35,340 nt of DNA from contig NZ_KB892469.1 of NCBI RefSeq assembly GCF_000373805.1, positions 46,997 to 82,336 of the forward strand, read 5' to 3'. This stretch comes from Corynebacterium pilosum DSM 20521 = CIP 103422. GTDB lineage: Bacteria; Actinomycetota; Actinomycetes; Mycobacteriales; Mycobacteriaceae. Below the pieces are notes generated by a model that searched no databases, was not told where the DNA came from, and saw only the letters and a list, made by a program, of their open reading frames with translations. Within the stretch, counting starts at the first letter, position 1, and each line of letters starts with the position of its first letter. Below, piece after piece: positions 16,101-24,146 of the stretch. Position numbers and translations under genes: made by a program.

Positions 16101-17767
16101 TGGCTTTAGATTCCCCGATCCCTGACTATTTGGCAGACATCCTCGACTACGTCCACGATAAGGACGGCGGTGCTGTCGCCGACTATATCCCCGAGCTGAA
16201 GGACGCGGACCCCGACAAGTTAGCCTTGGCGGTATGCACCGCGAACGGCCGGCTCTACTCGGTGGGCGACGATGAGGTGGAGTTTTCCATCCAGTCCATC
16301 TCCAAGCCCTTCGTCTACGCGTTGGCGTTGGATCAGGCGGGTGAGGACGCGGTAAGCCAGGTCGTTGGGGTGGAGCCCTCCGGCGAGGCCTTCAATGAGC
16401 TCAGCCTGGAGGAGGAATCAAAGCGGCCGGACAACGCCATGATCAACGCGGGCGCGATCGCCATTAACCAGCTGATCAATGGGACGGATTCTTCCATCGA
16501 TTCCCGCGCGGACCGTATCTTGCAGCTCTTCTCCGACCTTGCCGGGCGCAAGTTGCGTATCGACGAAGAACTCACCGACTCCGAGCTCGCCGGCGCCGAC
16601 CGTAACCTTTCGATCGCCTACATGCTGCGCAACTATGGGATCGTGAAGGATTCCGCAGAGGATGTGATCCGCAGCTACACCCGTCAGTGTTCGGTGATGG
16701 TGACTACCCGCGATCTTGCCGTCATGGCGGCGACGCTGGCCAATGGCGGGGTGCAGCCCGTCACTGGTGAGCGGATCTTTTCGTCGCGGGCCGCGCGCCA
16801 CGCCCTGGCCGTGATGAGCTCCGCCGGAATGTACGATGCCGCCGGCCGCTGGATGTACACGGTGGGGATCCCAGCGAAATCTGGCGTGGCAGGTGGCTTG
16901 ATTGGCACGATGCCTGGCCAGATGGGCATCGCTACTTTTTCCCCGCGTCTCGACGAGCAGGGCAACTCCGTGCGCGGCGTGCAAGCTTTTGAGCAGATGT
17001 CGGAACAGATGGATCTCCACCTCATGGGTGCTGCGAACTATGCGCCGCCCGGGATCCGCTCCATCGAGCGCGAGGGCGACGCCACGTTGATCACCTTGCA
17101 GGGCGTGATCAACTTCACCGCCGCGGAGAATGTGCTCTATGAGATCAGCCAGCACCGACTCACCAGCGACCAGCTTGTCCTCGACATTTCGGAGGTGGCC
17201 AGCTTCAACAAGATCGGCCGCCGCGTGGTCAAGGAAGGTCTGCGCCGGCTGCGTGAAAACGGTGCTCATGTCGCGATTTATGATCCCGACGACGTCATGG
17301 CGGACAAGGAATACTCGGACGGCACCCACGCCGAGAAGGTCGATGACTTTGAGCTCACCGTCAGCATCGATGCGCGTGCCGACGAGGTCTACAACGCCAT
17401 CGTTCAGCCATCCACCTGGTGGGCCGATGCCATCGAAGGTGATCCCTCTGAAGAGGGCGAAATCTTCGAGCTCAACCTGCCAGAGAACTATGCACAGTAC
17501 CGCGTTGTCACCGCTGAGCCTGGGCAGCGTGTGGTGTGGCACGTGGAGCAGACCGGGCACGCCGACGAGGTGTCCGAATGGACTGGGTCTGACCTGGTGT
17601 TTGAGCTGGAGGAAGTGGAGGAGGACGGCGAGGTATTCACCCGCCTCAACTTCACCCACCGTGGTCTGCAGCAGCACAAGGTTCTCTATGAGGAGGGCTC
17701 GAATGATTGGACCGGTCGCCTGCGTGAAGCTCTGCCCGCACTGATCACGGAAGGAAAGAGCCGGTAA
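16100..17767 (+). CDS. glsA: Glutaminase fused to STAS and SRPBCC domains (copy 2)
   Basis: A 555-residue tandem paralogue with the same three-domain order. The glutaminase has S66/K69 (QSISKPF), MINAGAI and GIPAKSGVAGG. The STAS domain (about 325-412) includes LDISEVASFN and GRRVVKEGLRRL. The SRPBCC domain (about 418-545) includes LTVSIDARADEVYNAI, WHVEQTGHADEVSEW and LNFTHRGLQ. Catalytic residues are intact in both copies, so this is not a simple decayed duplicate. The overlapping start suggests equal expression and perhaps a hetero-oligomer. A longer antisense open frame covers this gene but is a codon-bias shadow. Confidence 0.88.
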   Translation: MALDSPIPDYLADILDYVHDKDGGAVADYIPELKDADPDKLALAVCTANGRLYSVGDDEVEFSIQSISKPFVYALALDQAGEDAVSQVVGVEPSGEAFNELSLEEESKRPDNAMINAGAIAINQLINGTDSSIDSRADRILQLFSDLAGRKLRIDEELTDSELAGADRNLSIAYMLRNYGIVKDSAEDVIRSYTRQCSVMVTTRDLAVMAATLANGGVQPVTGERIFSSRAARHALAVMSSAGMYDAAGRWMYTVGIPAKSGVAGGLIGTMPGQMGIATFSPRLDEQGNSVRGVQAFEQMSEQMDLHLMGAANYAPPGIRSIEREGDATLITLQGVINFTAAENVLYEISQHRLTSDQLVLDISEVASFNKIGRRVVKEGLRRLRENGAHVAIYDPDDVMADKEYSDGTHAEKVDDFELTVSIDARADEVYNAIVQPSTWWADAIEGDPSEEGEIFELNLPENYAQYRVVTAEPGQRVVWHVEQTGHADEVSEWTGSDLVFELEEVEEDGEVFTRLNFTHRGLQQHKVLYEEGSNDWTGRLREALPALITEGKSR

Positions 17768-17780
17768 CTGCCTAGCCTGC

Positions 17781-18395
17781 TCAGCCCCAGTCGCCGAGAG
17801 CGCCTTCGACCGCACCTAGGACGGATTCGATGAGCGGCCAGCGCTGCTCCTCGGGAAAGCCGGCGTCTGCCCATTCGAAGCTGGTGGCCTCGAAGAATCC
17901 GATCCCACCGGAAATGGCGAAGCGCTGCCGTTCACTGCCGGGCTCGAGCAAGCGCTCAAGGTAGCCTTGCAGCGTGTCGTGCCATTCCAGGCGCAGGTGT
18001 GTGGCCTCGGCGGGCTCGTCGCCGGAGCGCTGTGTCGCCAGCCAGTCCGCTGGGTGCTCGGCGATATAGGCGGTGAACGCCTCCATGCCGGTGCGGAGGA
18101 TGTCGCGCCTGTTCGTGTTGGGCGGAAGTGCCTGCACGGCGTCGATGACGTGGGCCCCCGCAGCCTCATAGACGGAGGTCAGCCATGCGACGTAGACCCC
18201 GGCCTTGGAGCCGAAGTAGTGGAAGATGAGGGCTTGTGAGGTCTCGGCGGCGTCGGCGATGGCTTGGGTATTGACCTCGGAGTAGGGCGCGAGCCGGAAA
18301 AGTTCGCCGGAGGTGTCGAGGATCATTTCACGGCGCTGTTCAGCGCTTAAGCGTTTGCGGGGAGCGGGCTGGGAGGGTGTCATAGTGGCAAGCAT
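17781..18395 (-). CDS. TetR family transcriptional regulator
   Basis: A 204-residue TetR-type repressor. Residues about 15-62 form the HTH (RREMILDTSGELFRLAPYSE, then AIADAAETSQALIFHYFGSK), and the rest is the ligand-binding helical domain. The start is uncertain: ATG 18393-18395 or ATG 18381-18383; AAGG is 1 nt from the first and about 13 nt from the second. It is divergent from a GH13 enzyme, with two matching inverted repeats in the shared intergenic region, so it probably represses that gene and itself. The 3' end converges on the glutaminase operon with a gap of about 13 bp. Confidence 0.88.
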   Translation of the reverse strand: MLATMTPSQPAPRKRLSAEQRREMILDTSGELFRLAPYSEVNTQAIADAAETSQALIFHYFGSKAGVYVAWLTSVYEAAGAHVIDAVQALPPNTNRRDILRTGMEAFTAYIAEHPADWLATQRSGDEPAEATHLRLEWHDTLQGYLERLLEPGSERQRFAISGGIGFFEATSFEWADAGFPEEQRWPLIESVLGAVEGALGDWG

Positions 18396-18402
18396 ACCTT
18401 GT

Positions 18403-18441
18403 TTGAGCTAGACTCAACAACAGTTACTGAGTATTGCTCAA
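18403..18441. promoter_or_regulatory. Two TetR operators between tetR and the GH13 gene
   Basis: Site 1 is TTGAG-ctaga-CTCAA (18403-18417), a perfect inverted repeat. Site 2 is CTGAG-tattg-CTCAA (18427-18441), with one mismatched outer pair. Their centres are 24 bp apart. Both lie in the 61-bp divergent region, and site 2 abuts the AAGGAG of the GH13 gene. The consensus TTGAG-N5-CTCAA is proposed as the binding sequence of the adjacent TetR protein. Confidence 0.65.
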
Positions 18442-18456
18442 CAAGGAGTTTTGGAC

Positions 18457-19638
18457 ATGTTAGAAAGCACCATCTGGTGGCACGTATACCCGCTGGGGTC
18501 CTCCGGTGCCCCGATCCGCGACCGCGAAGGCGACGATTCCGGCCACCGCCTGCGCTCCCTCGAGCCCTGGCTGGATTACCTCATCGAGCTGGGTTGCAAC
18601 GGCCTGCTGTTGGGCCCGATCTTTGAGTCTGCCACCCACGGTTATGACACCCTGGACCACTTCCGCATCGACTCGCGCCTGGGAACCAACGAGGATTTCG
18701 ATGCCCTCATGCAGGCCTGCAATGAGAAGGGGATCCGCGTAATGCTGGACGGCGTGTTCAACCACGTCGACCGCAACCACCCCGCCGTGGCCGAGGGCCT
18801 GGCAGGCGACACGAACTGGGAAGGCCACGACCAACTGGCCACGCTGCACCACGACGACCAGCGGGTCCGCGACAAGGTCGTAGAGATTATGGAGTTCTGG
18901 CTGACCAAGGGGATTTCGGGCTGGCGCCTCGACGTTGCCTATTCCGTCCCCGCTGACTTCTGGCGCGAAGTGCTGGGACGCGTACGCCAGAATTATCCCG
19001 ACGCCATCTTCCTAGGCGAGGTCATTCACGGCGACTACGCCCAGATCGCTGAAGCAGGCACCCTTGATTCCGTCACCCAATACGAGCTGTGGAAAGCCAT
19101 CTGGAGCTCCATCAAGGACGTCAACTTCTTCGAGCTCGCCCACGCCCTGGGCCGCCACAGCGAGTTCTCCGAGCACATGATCACCAACACCTTCGTCGGC
19201 AACCACGACGTTAACCGCATCGCCTCGACGGTCGGGCAGGACCACGTAATCCCCGCTGTAGCCATGCTGATGACGCTGCCCGGCAGCCCGTCGATCTACT
19301 GCGGCGACGAGCAGGGCTTCACCGGCCTGCGCGGCGAAGGTTTTGCCGCCGACGACCCAGTACGCCCACCTCTTCCAGCAACACCGAGCGAGCTTGCCGA
19401 CGAGGGCCGCTGGCTTCTGGAGGCGCACAAGGCTTTGATCGCGGTGCGTCGTCGTCACGCGTGGCTAGCAACCGCCACACTGGAGGTCGTCGACACGGCC
19501 AACGAAACGATCAGCTATGTCGTGTCTAACCGCGAGAACGCGGAGGAGAAACTGCAGGTCGACGTGTGGCTGGAACCGCAACCGGGCGTGCGGATCCACG
19601 CCGGCGACCAGACGGAATACCAGTGGCAGCAGCCTTAA
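18457..19638 (+). CDS. Alpha-amylase family (GH13) glycoside hydrolase
   Basis: A 393-residue GH13 protein without a signal peptide, so cytoplasmic. The start ATG is 8 nt after AAGGAG (18443-18448). The conserved regions are present: I DGVFNHV, II GWRLDVA with the Asp nucleophile, III FLGEVIHG with the acid/base Glu, and IV FVGNHDVNR with the transition-state Asp. The C-terminal beta domain is short. At under 400 residues it is a compact GH13 member of the kind acting on small maltodextrins or related alpha-glucosides; the exact substrate cannot be told. It is probably controlled by the divergent TetR protein. Confidence 0.87.
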   Translation: MLESTIWWHVYPLGSSGAPIRDREGDDSGHRLRSLEPWLDYLIELGCNGLLLGPIFESATHGYDTLDHFRIDSRLGTNEDFDALMQACNEKGIRVMLDGVFNHVDRNHPAVAEGLAGDTNWEGHDQLATLHHDDQRVRDKVVEIMEFWLTKGISGWRLDVAYSVPADFWREVLGRVRQNYPDAIFLGEVIHGDYAQIAEAGTLDSVTQYELWKAIWSSIKDVNFFELAHALGRHSEFSEHMITNTFVGNHDVNRIASTVGQDHVIPAVAMLMTLPGSPSIYCGDEQGFTGLRGEGFAADDPVRPPLPATPSELADEGRWLLEAHKALIAVRRRHAWLATATLEVVDTANETISYVVSNRENAEEKLQVDVWLEPQPGVRIHAGDQTEYQWQQP

Positions 19639-19642
19639 ACGT

Positions 19643-20149
19643 CTAGCCGAAGTCCTTGCATCCGGCGATGTAGTTGACCTGGGCGAGGTGCTCGATCGCG
19701 TCGATGAGCAGGGAGGTCACGCGCACCGCACGGGTGATGTCTTCGCCGTTGTAGGTGTCGATGACTTCCTCCCAGTCCTTTTTCTCCCACTGGTCGGCGC
19801 GCTTTTTCACCTCAGCGATCGTGGCCCGAACATACTCGGTTAGGCCTTGCTGGTCCTCGATCTGGATCGAGCGCGCCTCGTCCTGGCTGTGGCCATAGCC
19901 GAAGGAATCGCCAAGCTCACCAAGCCCGAAACGCTTCTGGAAGCCCTCCGCCGTCCACACCTCTTCGTGGTCGGACAGGGCAGCCAACTGGGCGTCCATT
20001 TCGCGGCCGGTGTGCCACAACAGCCACGCGGCGGAATTGGGATGCATCTGCGGGTGGGCGTTGAACTCTGCGGGGGTGAAATCGCGGATCTGGTTGAGGG
20101 AGAACTCGGCGCGGTCGGCAAGGTCAGTAATGAATGCAGTGGTGTTCAT
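19643..20149 (-). CDS. DinB-family protein
   Basis: A 167-residue four-helix-bundle protein of the DinB/DUF664-like superfamily, which includes mycothiol- and bacillithiol-dependent transferases. Putative metal-binding histidines are in WLLWHTGREMD (about residue 47) and AIEHLAQVNY (about 156). The start ATG (20147-20149) is preceded by GGGATGT; the open frame continues 14 codons upstream without a better signal. It lies 19 bp downstream of the aldehyde dehydrogenase on the same strand, so the two are probably cotranscribed. In a mycothiol-making actinobacterium a thiol-transferase role is plausible but unproven. Confidence 0.75.
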   Translation of the reverse strand: MNTTAFITDLADRAEFSLNQIRDFTPAEFNAHPQMHPNSAAWLLWHTGREMDAQLAALSDHEEVWTAEGFQKRFGLGELGDSFGYGHSQDEARSIQIEDQQGLTEYVRATIAEVKKRADQWEKKDWEEVIDTYNGEDITRAVRVTSLLIDAIEHLAQVNYIAGCKDFG

Positions 20150-20168
20150 ACATCCCACGTTAGCGCTT

Positions 20169-21665
20169 TTAGCGCAGGTAGTCGCGCCCAATTTTTAACG
20201 CCGCGGTCAGTAGGCCCGACCATTTCTCCTTATCCACGCCAGCCGGCCCGGCGATCGGCACAATGCGCTGTTCAGCCACGGTGCGGGCCTGGGTGTACTT
20301 CAACAAACCCTCGTCGCCATGGCGCCGCCCGACTCCGGAGGCCTTCCACCCACCCATGGGGGCATCCACGCTCGCCCACGCGGCGGCATAGCCCTCATTG
20401 ATATTCACCGTGCCCACGTGCAACTGCGATGCAATCTCGCGTGCGGTGCGCGCCGGGCCGAACACCGCGGCGTTGAGTCCGTATTCAGTATCGTTGGCTT
20501 TCAAGATGGCCTCCTCGTGGGAGTACACCACCTCCACCCTGACCACCGGCCCGAAGACCTCTTCGCGGTACAGGTCGGCGGTGGCGGGGACGTCGACAAG
20601 CACCGTCGGCGCATAGAAGGTGGGGCCGAGCTCGGGCAGGCGCGTCCCGCCGGCAGCCACCGTGGCCCCTTTAGCGACGGCGTCGCTGACAAAGTCCGCC
20701 ACCTGATCCACGTGATCCATGCTGATCAGACAGCCCATGTCCGTCTCCCAGGATTTGTCACCGGCAACGCGCATGCCCTCCACGGCGGTCACGAACGCAG
20801 GGATGAAGTGGTTGGCCACATCGGCGTGCACGTAGATCCGCTCCACGGACACGCACAGCTGGCCGGAGTTGGAAAAACAGGCGTTGAGCACGCCGGGGAT
20901 GATGGCGTCCACGTCCGCGTCCGACGTCACGATCAGCGGGTTCTTGCCGCCGAGCTCGCCAGAAAAATCAATCAGGCGCGACGCTGCCTGCTCCGCCAGG
21001 GTGCGGCCGGTCGCGGTAGACCCGGTAAACATCAGGTAATCGCACGTTTCGACGATCGCCTGACCCACCTCACCGCCCGGACCAGGCAGCACGGTGAACA
21101 CGCCTTCTGGCAGCCCCGCTTCCTCAAGGAGTGCGGCCGCGCGTAAGGCGGTCAGCGGCGTCTGCGAATCGGGCTTAAGTACCACGGCATTACCGGCCAA
21201 GAGAGCGGGGATCGCATCCGAGACAGCGAGCGTGAGCGGGTAATTCCACGGCGCGATGATGCCGACCACACCTACTGGTTCGCGCTGCACGCGCGTGCGG
21301 GTGGCCACCGGTAGAGCACCTTTCGCCCGTCGCGTCTTCAACAAACGGGGCGCGGCGTAGGCGTAGTGGCGGGCCGTGATCGCAACGTCGAGTACCTCTT
21401 CGAAGGCCGAGCGGCGACTCTTTCCCGATTCGTCCTGGACCAGGTCGAGTATCTCGTCGCGACGCTCCAGCACCAGGTCATGGAAGCGCAGCATGATCGC
21501 CTTGCGCTTCGTAACCGGGGTGGATGCCCACTGCGCCTGGGCGAGGCGAGCAGCGTCGACGGCGTGGCGCGTACCGTCCGCTGAGTAGAGGGGCGCGTAG
21601 TCGATGATCGAACCGTCGACGGGGCGGGTGATCGGAGTGGTATCAGGCCCGATATCAGTAGTCAT
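20169..21665 (-). CDS. gabD2: Succinic semialdehyde dehydrogenase (aldehyde dehydrogenase superfamily)
   Basis: A 498-residue NAD(P)-dependent aldehyde dehydrogenase of the actinobacterial GabD2 type, oxidising succinic semialdehyde to succinate. Visible motifs are VGVIAPWNYPLTL, the cofactor-binding FTGSTATGR, ELGGKNP with the general-base Glu, and GQLCVSVERIYVH with the catalytic Cys. VFGPVVRVEV lies near the C-terminus. The start ATG (21663-21665) is chosen because the protein begins there in the usual place; three more codons are open upstream. The gene is divergent from tspO, with only 57 bp between the starts. Specificity is inferred from resemblance and could extend to other semialdehydes. 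Confidence 0.82.
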   Translation of the reverse strand: MTTDIGPDTTPITRPVDGSIIDYAPLYSADGTRHAVDAARLAQAQWASTPVTKRKAIMLRFHDLVLERRDEILDLVQDESGKSRRSAFEEVLDVAITARHYAYAAPRLLKTRRAKGALPVATRTRVQREPVGVVGIIAPWNYPLTLAVSDAIPALLAGNAVVLKPDSQTPLTALRAAALLEEAGLPEGVFTVLPGPGGEVGQAIVETCDYLMFTGSTATGRTLAEQAASRLIDFSGELGGKNPLIVTSDADVDAIIPGVLNACFSNSGQLCVSVERIYVHADVANHFIPAFVTAVEGMRVAGDKSWETDMGCLISMDHVDQVADFVSDAVAKGATVAAGGTRLPELGPTFYAPTVLVDVPATADLYREEVFGPVVRVEVVYSHEEAILKANDTEYGLNAAVFGPARTAREIASQLHVGTVNINEGYAAAWASVDAPMGGWKASGVGRRHGDEGLLKYTQARTVAEQRIVPIAGPAGVDKEKWSGLLTAALKIGRDYLR

Positions 21666-21722
21666 ACACTTCAATTTATGCGATTTACGCAGCCGGTGTC
21701 GGATAGTCTGTAGGGTGGGGGC

Positions 21723-22226
21723 ATGAACTTTTTAGAAAGAGCCCGCAAGAAGCGCCGCCGGAAGATCGTTGGAGGCACCGGCCTAGCCACGGCGGCTGCG
21801 GCCACCCTCGGCACCATCGCGACCGACCCGGACAGCCTCTGGTACCGCACGCGCCGCAAACCATCATTCCAGCCGCCGAAGTGGTTATTCCCCGTGGCCT
21901 GGACCGCGCTTTACACGGACATTGCCCTGGTCAGCGGCTTGTCCATTGCCGATGCCGACGAGGCTAACGACGAGCAGATGCGCAACTCCCTGGCCACCGC
22001 TCTTGGAATCAACCTGGCGCTCAACGCGGGGTGGTGCGCCCTGTTCTTCCGCAGTAAGTCTCCAGCCCTGGCAACCGCCGGTGCTGCGGCGCTGACTGTG
22101 TCCAGTGCGGACCTGACGCGCCGGGCGATGCAGGTGAACAAAACACGCGGCGCATGGTTGATCCCGTACCCACTGTGGAGCGCGTTCGCTACCGTGTTGT
22201 CGGCTGCGATCTGGCGCAAGAACTAA
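21723..22226 (+). CDS. tspO: TspO/MBR family membrane protein
   Basis: A 167-residue member of the TspO/MBR (translocator protein) family with five membrane helices expected. The hallmark WYRTRRKPSFQPPKWLFPV (about residues 40-58) and the later LALNAGWCALFF fit the family. The N-terminal 20 residues are unusually basic (RARKKRRRK). TspO proteins bind porphyrins and sterols and affect stress responses. The gene is monocistronic, divergent from gabD2 and convergent with the M20 peptidase. Confidence 0.87.
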   Translation: MNFLERARKKRRRKIVGGTGLATAAAATLGTIATDPDSLWYRTRRKPSFQPPKWLFPVAWTALYTDIALVSGLSIADADEANDEQMRNSLATALGINLALNAGWCALFFRSKSPALATAGAAALTVSSADLTRRAMQVNKTRGAWLIPYPLWSAFATVLSAAIWRKN

Positions 22227-22241
22227 CCCAAACTGCTGAAC

Positions 22242-22309
22242 CTGAACTGTTGGAACTGGGCACTTTTTGGGCTGTGGGGCGGCAAAACGCCCCTGTTCCA
22301 ACAGTTCAG
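22242..22309. terminator. Long hairpin after tspO (15-bp arms)
   Basis: CTGAACTGTTGGAAC (22242-22256) and its exact complement GTTCCAACAGTTCAG (22295-22309) flank a second stem, GGGGCG/CGCCCC (22276-22281 and 22288-22293). It lies 16 bp after the tspO stop in a convergent gap, so it probably serves as a terminator. It could also be a dispersed palindromic repeat, since GTTGGAAC occurs again at 22324-22331. Confidence 0.6.
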
Positions 22310-22326
22310 CTACAGCATTGTGCGTT

Positions 22327-22357
22327 GGAACTAGCAGAGGGTGACGGGCTAGTTTCC
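22327..22357 (-). terminator. Hairpin directly after the M20 peptidase gene
   Basis: GGAACTAGC (22327-22335) pairs with GCTAGTTTCC (22348-22357) with a single bulged base. It begins right after the peptidase stop codon (22359-22361). There is no U-tract, so termination efficiency is uncertain. Confidence 0.45.
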
Positions 22358-22358
22358 C

Positions 22359-23735
22359 TTAAGCCCCCACGAAACGGCGCGCCAGGGAGAAGTAGGCCTG
22401 GGCGGTCAGCTCGACATCTTCCACGTCCACGTACTCGTCATGGGAGTGCAACTGGTTGAGGACTTCGTCGAAAAGCCGCTCGCGCGCATGCAGCGCAAAG
22501 CCGTAGCCCACACCGCCGAGGCGACGGGCAAAGCGCAGGTCAGAACCGCCGGCAGCGATGGTGGGGATGACGGGAACGTCGGGGAAGAACTCGTGGAACG
22601 TGTCGACGATCGCCTCATACAGTGGGCCCTCTGCTGGAGATACGGTGGCGTCTTCGGTGATCAGGTGCTCGATTTCCACGCGGTCAGCCAGGTCGCCCAG
22701 CGCGTTGCGTAGCACCTCATCGATTTCCTCCTGGGTCTGGCCGGGCAGGGGACGAATGTCCAGCTCCACCCACGCGTGTGAGGGCAGCACGTTGATTGCG
22801 CCACCGGCGCGCAGAACAGTGGGGGCGTAGGTTGTGTGGCTCATCGCGTGCGAGTAACGGGCCAGGGGCCCGAGTGCCTCATATTTTTCGCCGTTGATCA
22901 GCTGTTTCTCGGTCTCAGGGTCAAACTTGAAGGCGCGGACATAGCCTTCCCACAGGTCGCTGGAAGACACCTCGGGTTCGATCGCGCAGAGGCGACGGGC
23001 TACCTCACCAATCACGCCGACTGTCATATCGCGGCCATACGGGGTGGAGCCGTGGCCAGCATCACCGTGGACGTGAATGCGTCGCTGCGCTGCACCCTTT
23101 TCACCCACGACAACAATTAATGCGTCCGACCCGTCACTCACCGACAAATGCGAACCGCCTGTTTCGCTGAGGCAGTTCTTCCACGAAAAAGCGTCCGGTT
23201 TGTGCTGAGCCAACCACCCGGCACCGAGGCCGCCGCGGGCTTCTTCGTCGGCAAGCCCAACAAAAGTCAGCGTGCCCCGCGGGCGGACGTGTCCATCCGA
23301 GGGCTTCGCCTTTTCCTTTGCGGCGATAGCCGCAACCTCGCGGGTCGCGGCGGCCATGGCGGCGGTGATGAAAAGCATGTCGGTGGCGCCGCGGCCGTAG
23401 ATTTTCCCGTCGACGATCTCGGCGCCGAACGGATCCTGGGTCCACTTGGGCGTATCGACGGGCACCACATCGGTGTGGCCAAGCAAGGTCAATGGTTCAG
23501 CATCGGGGTCAGTTCCTTCCACTGTGAAAGCAATAGAGACGCGGCCGGGGTGGGGCTCGAAACGTTCCACCGTGACGGTACCGGCGGCGATCTCGTCGGA
23601 GAAAAACTCTTCGAGAGTGTCAGCGTTGCGGACTTCCGCGCCAGAATCGGCGGTGAGGTCATTGACGCAGGCGTTGCGGATCATATCGCGCAGCAGGTCG
23701 ATGGTGGACTCGTTCAAAGATTTTCCCGAAAACAT
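22359..23735 (-). CDS. M20 family metallopeptidase
   Basis: A 458-residue M20/M25/M40 zinc aminoacylase or peptidase, cytoplasmic. Metal and catalytic positions are visible: LLGHTDVVP (H87, D89), YGRGATDM (D119), ADEEARGG (general-base and metal Glu), and a C-terminal HSHDEYVDVEDVE. The dimerisation insert lies between. Length matches the carboxypeptidase or dipeptidase branch rather than DapE (about 370). The substrate cannot be fixed from sequence. The gene converges on tspO and has its own upstream region shared with the divergent YdhR-like gene. Confidence 0.85.
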   Translation of the reverse strand: MFSGKSLNESTIDLLRDMIRNACVNDLTADSGAEVRNADTLEEFFSDEIAAGTVTVERFEPHPGRVSIAFTVEGTDPDAEPLTLLGHTDVVPVDTPKWTQDPFGAEIVDGKIYGRGATDMLFITAAMAAATREVAAIAAKEKAKPSDGHVRPRGTLTFVGLADEEARGGLGAGWLAQHKPDAFSWKNCLSETGGSHLSVSDGSDALIVVVGEKGAAQRRIHVHGDAGHGSTPYGRDMTVGVIGEVARRLCAIEPEVSSSDLWEGYVRAFKFDPETEKQLINGEKYEALGPLARYSHAMSHTTYAPTVLRAGGAINVLPSHAWVELDIRPLPGQTQEEIDEVLRNALGDLADRVEIEHLITEDATVSPAEGPLYEAIVDTFHEFFPDVPVIPTIAAGGSDLRFARRLGGVGYGFALHARERLFDEVLNQLHSHDEYVDVEDVELTAQAYFSLARRFVGA

Positions 23736-23765
23736 ACGCCCAGCCTAGCAAGTGATGCGAACCGC

Positions 23766-23771
23766 TATGAT
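23766..23771 (+). promoter_or_regulatory. -10 box (TATGAT) before the YdhR-like gene
   Basis: TATGAT ends 7 nt before the ATG at 23779, and no Shine-Dalgarno is present. A leaderless transcript is likely. This also argues for the internal ATG as the true start rather than the upstream GTG at 23752. Confidence 0.5.
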
Positions 23772-23778
23772 GGCCCAC

Positions 23779-24087
23779 ATGAACACAATTGTGGTATTTG
23801 AATTTCCATCGTCTGGCCCCTACGGCGCCGAAGCAGAAGCAGCATATGCAGACCTGGCACAAGATATCGCAAGTGAGAAGGACCTGGTGTTGAAGGTCTG
23901 GACGGAAGACCCATCCCGCCAGGTTGCCGGTGGCGTGTACCTGTTCACCTCTGAGGAGGCGGCAGACACCTACATCGAGAAGCACTCCAACCGCCTAGGC
24001 GGCTTCGGTATCACCGACATCAAGGCTGTGAAGTACCAGGTCAACGATGGCCTTTCTGCCGTCGACCACGCAGTACTGTCGCGTTAG
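23779..24087 (+). CDS. YdhR-like monooxygenase-fold protein
   Basis: A 102-residue protein of the YdhR/dimeric alpha-beta barrel type, starting MNTIVVFEFPSSGPYG. A central VLKVWTEDP strand and GGVYLFTSEEAADTYIEKH are typical of this fold. YdhR proteins are putative monooxygenases acting on aromatic substrates; activity is usually unproven. The ATG at 23779 is preferred because of the -10 position. It is divergent from the M20 peptidase gene and convergent with the serine hydrolase lipoprotein. Confidence 0.75.
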   Translation: MNTIVVFEFPSSGPYGAEAEAAYADLAQDIASEKDLVLKVWTEDPSRQVAGGVYLFTSEEAADTYIEKHSNRLGGFGITDIKAVKYQVNDGLSAVDHAVLSR

Positions 24088-24146
24088 AGCGCACCTGGCG
24101 CGCGGGCGCTGCGCTGACAGCCCAGCGCTTCCAGCTAGCGCTCTAA
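24084..24146. terminator. Shared terminator of two convergent genes
   Basis: TTAGAGCGC (24084-24092) and GCGCTCTAA (24138-24146) are a perfect 9-bp inverted repeat. It includes the TAG stop codons of both convergent genes. Within it GCGCTG/CAGCGC and CTGG/CCAG pairs can extend the structure. It probably acts as a bidirectional terminator. Confidence 0.55.

Noticed and set aside
16418..17815. 465-codon open frame opposite the second glutaminase
   Set aside because: It is antisense to a gene with complete glutaminase, STAS and SRPBCC motifs. High GC at third positions leaves the opposite strand open.
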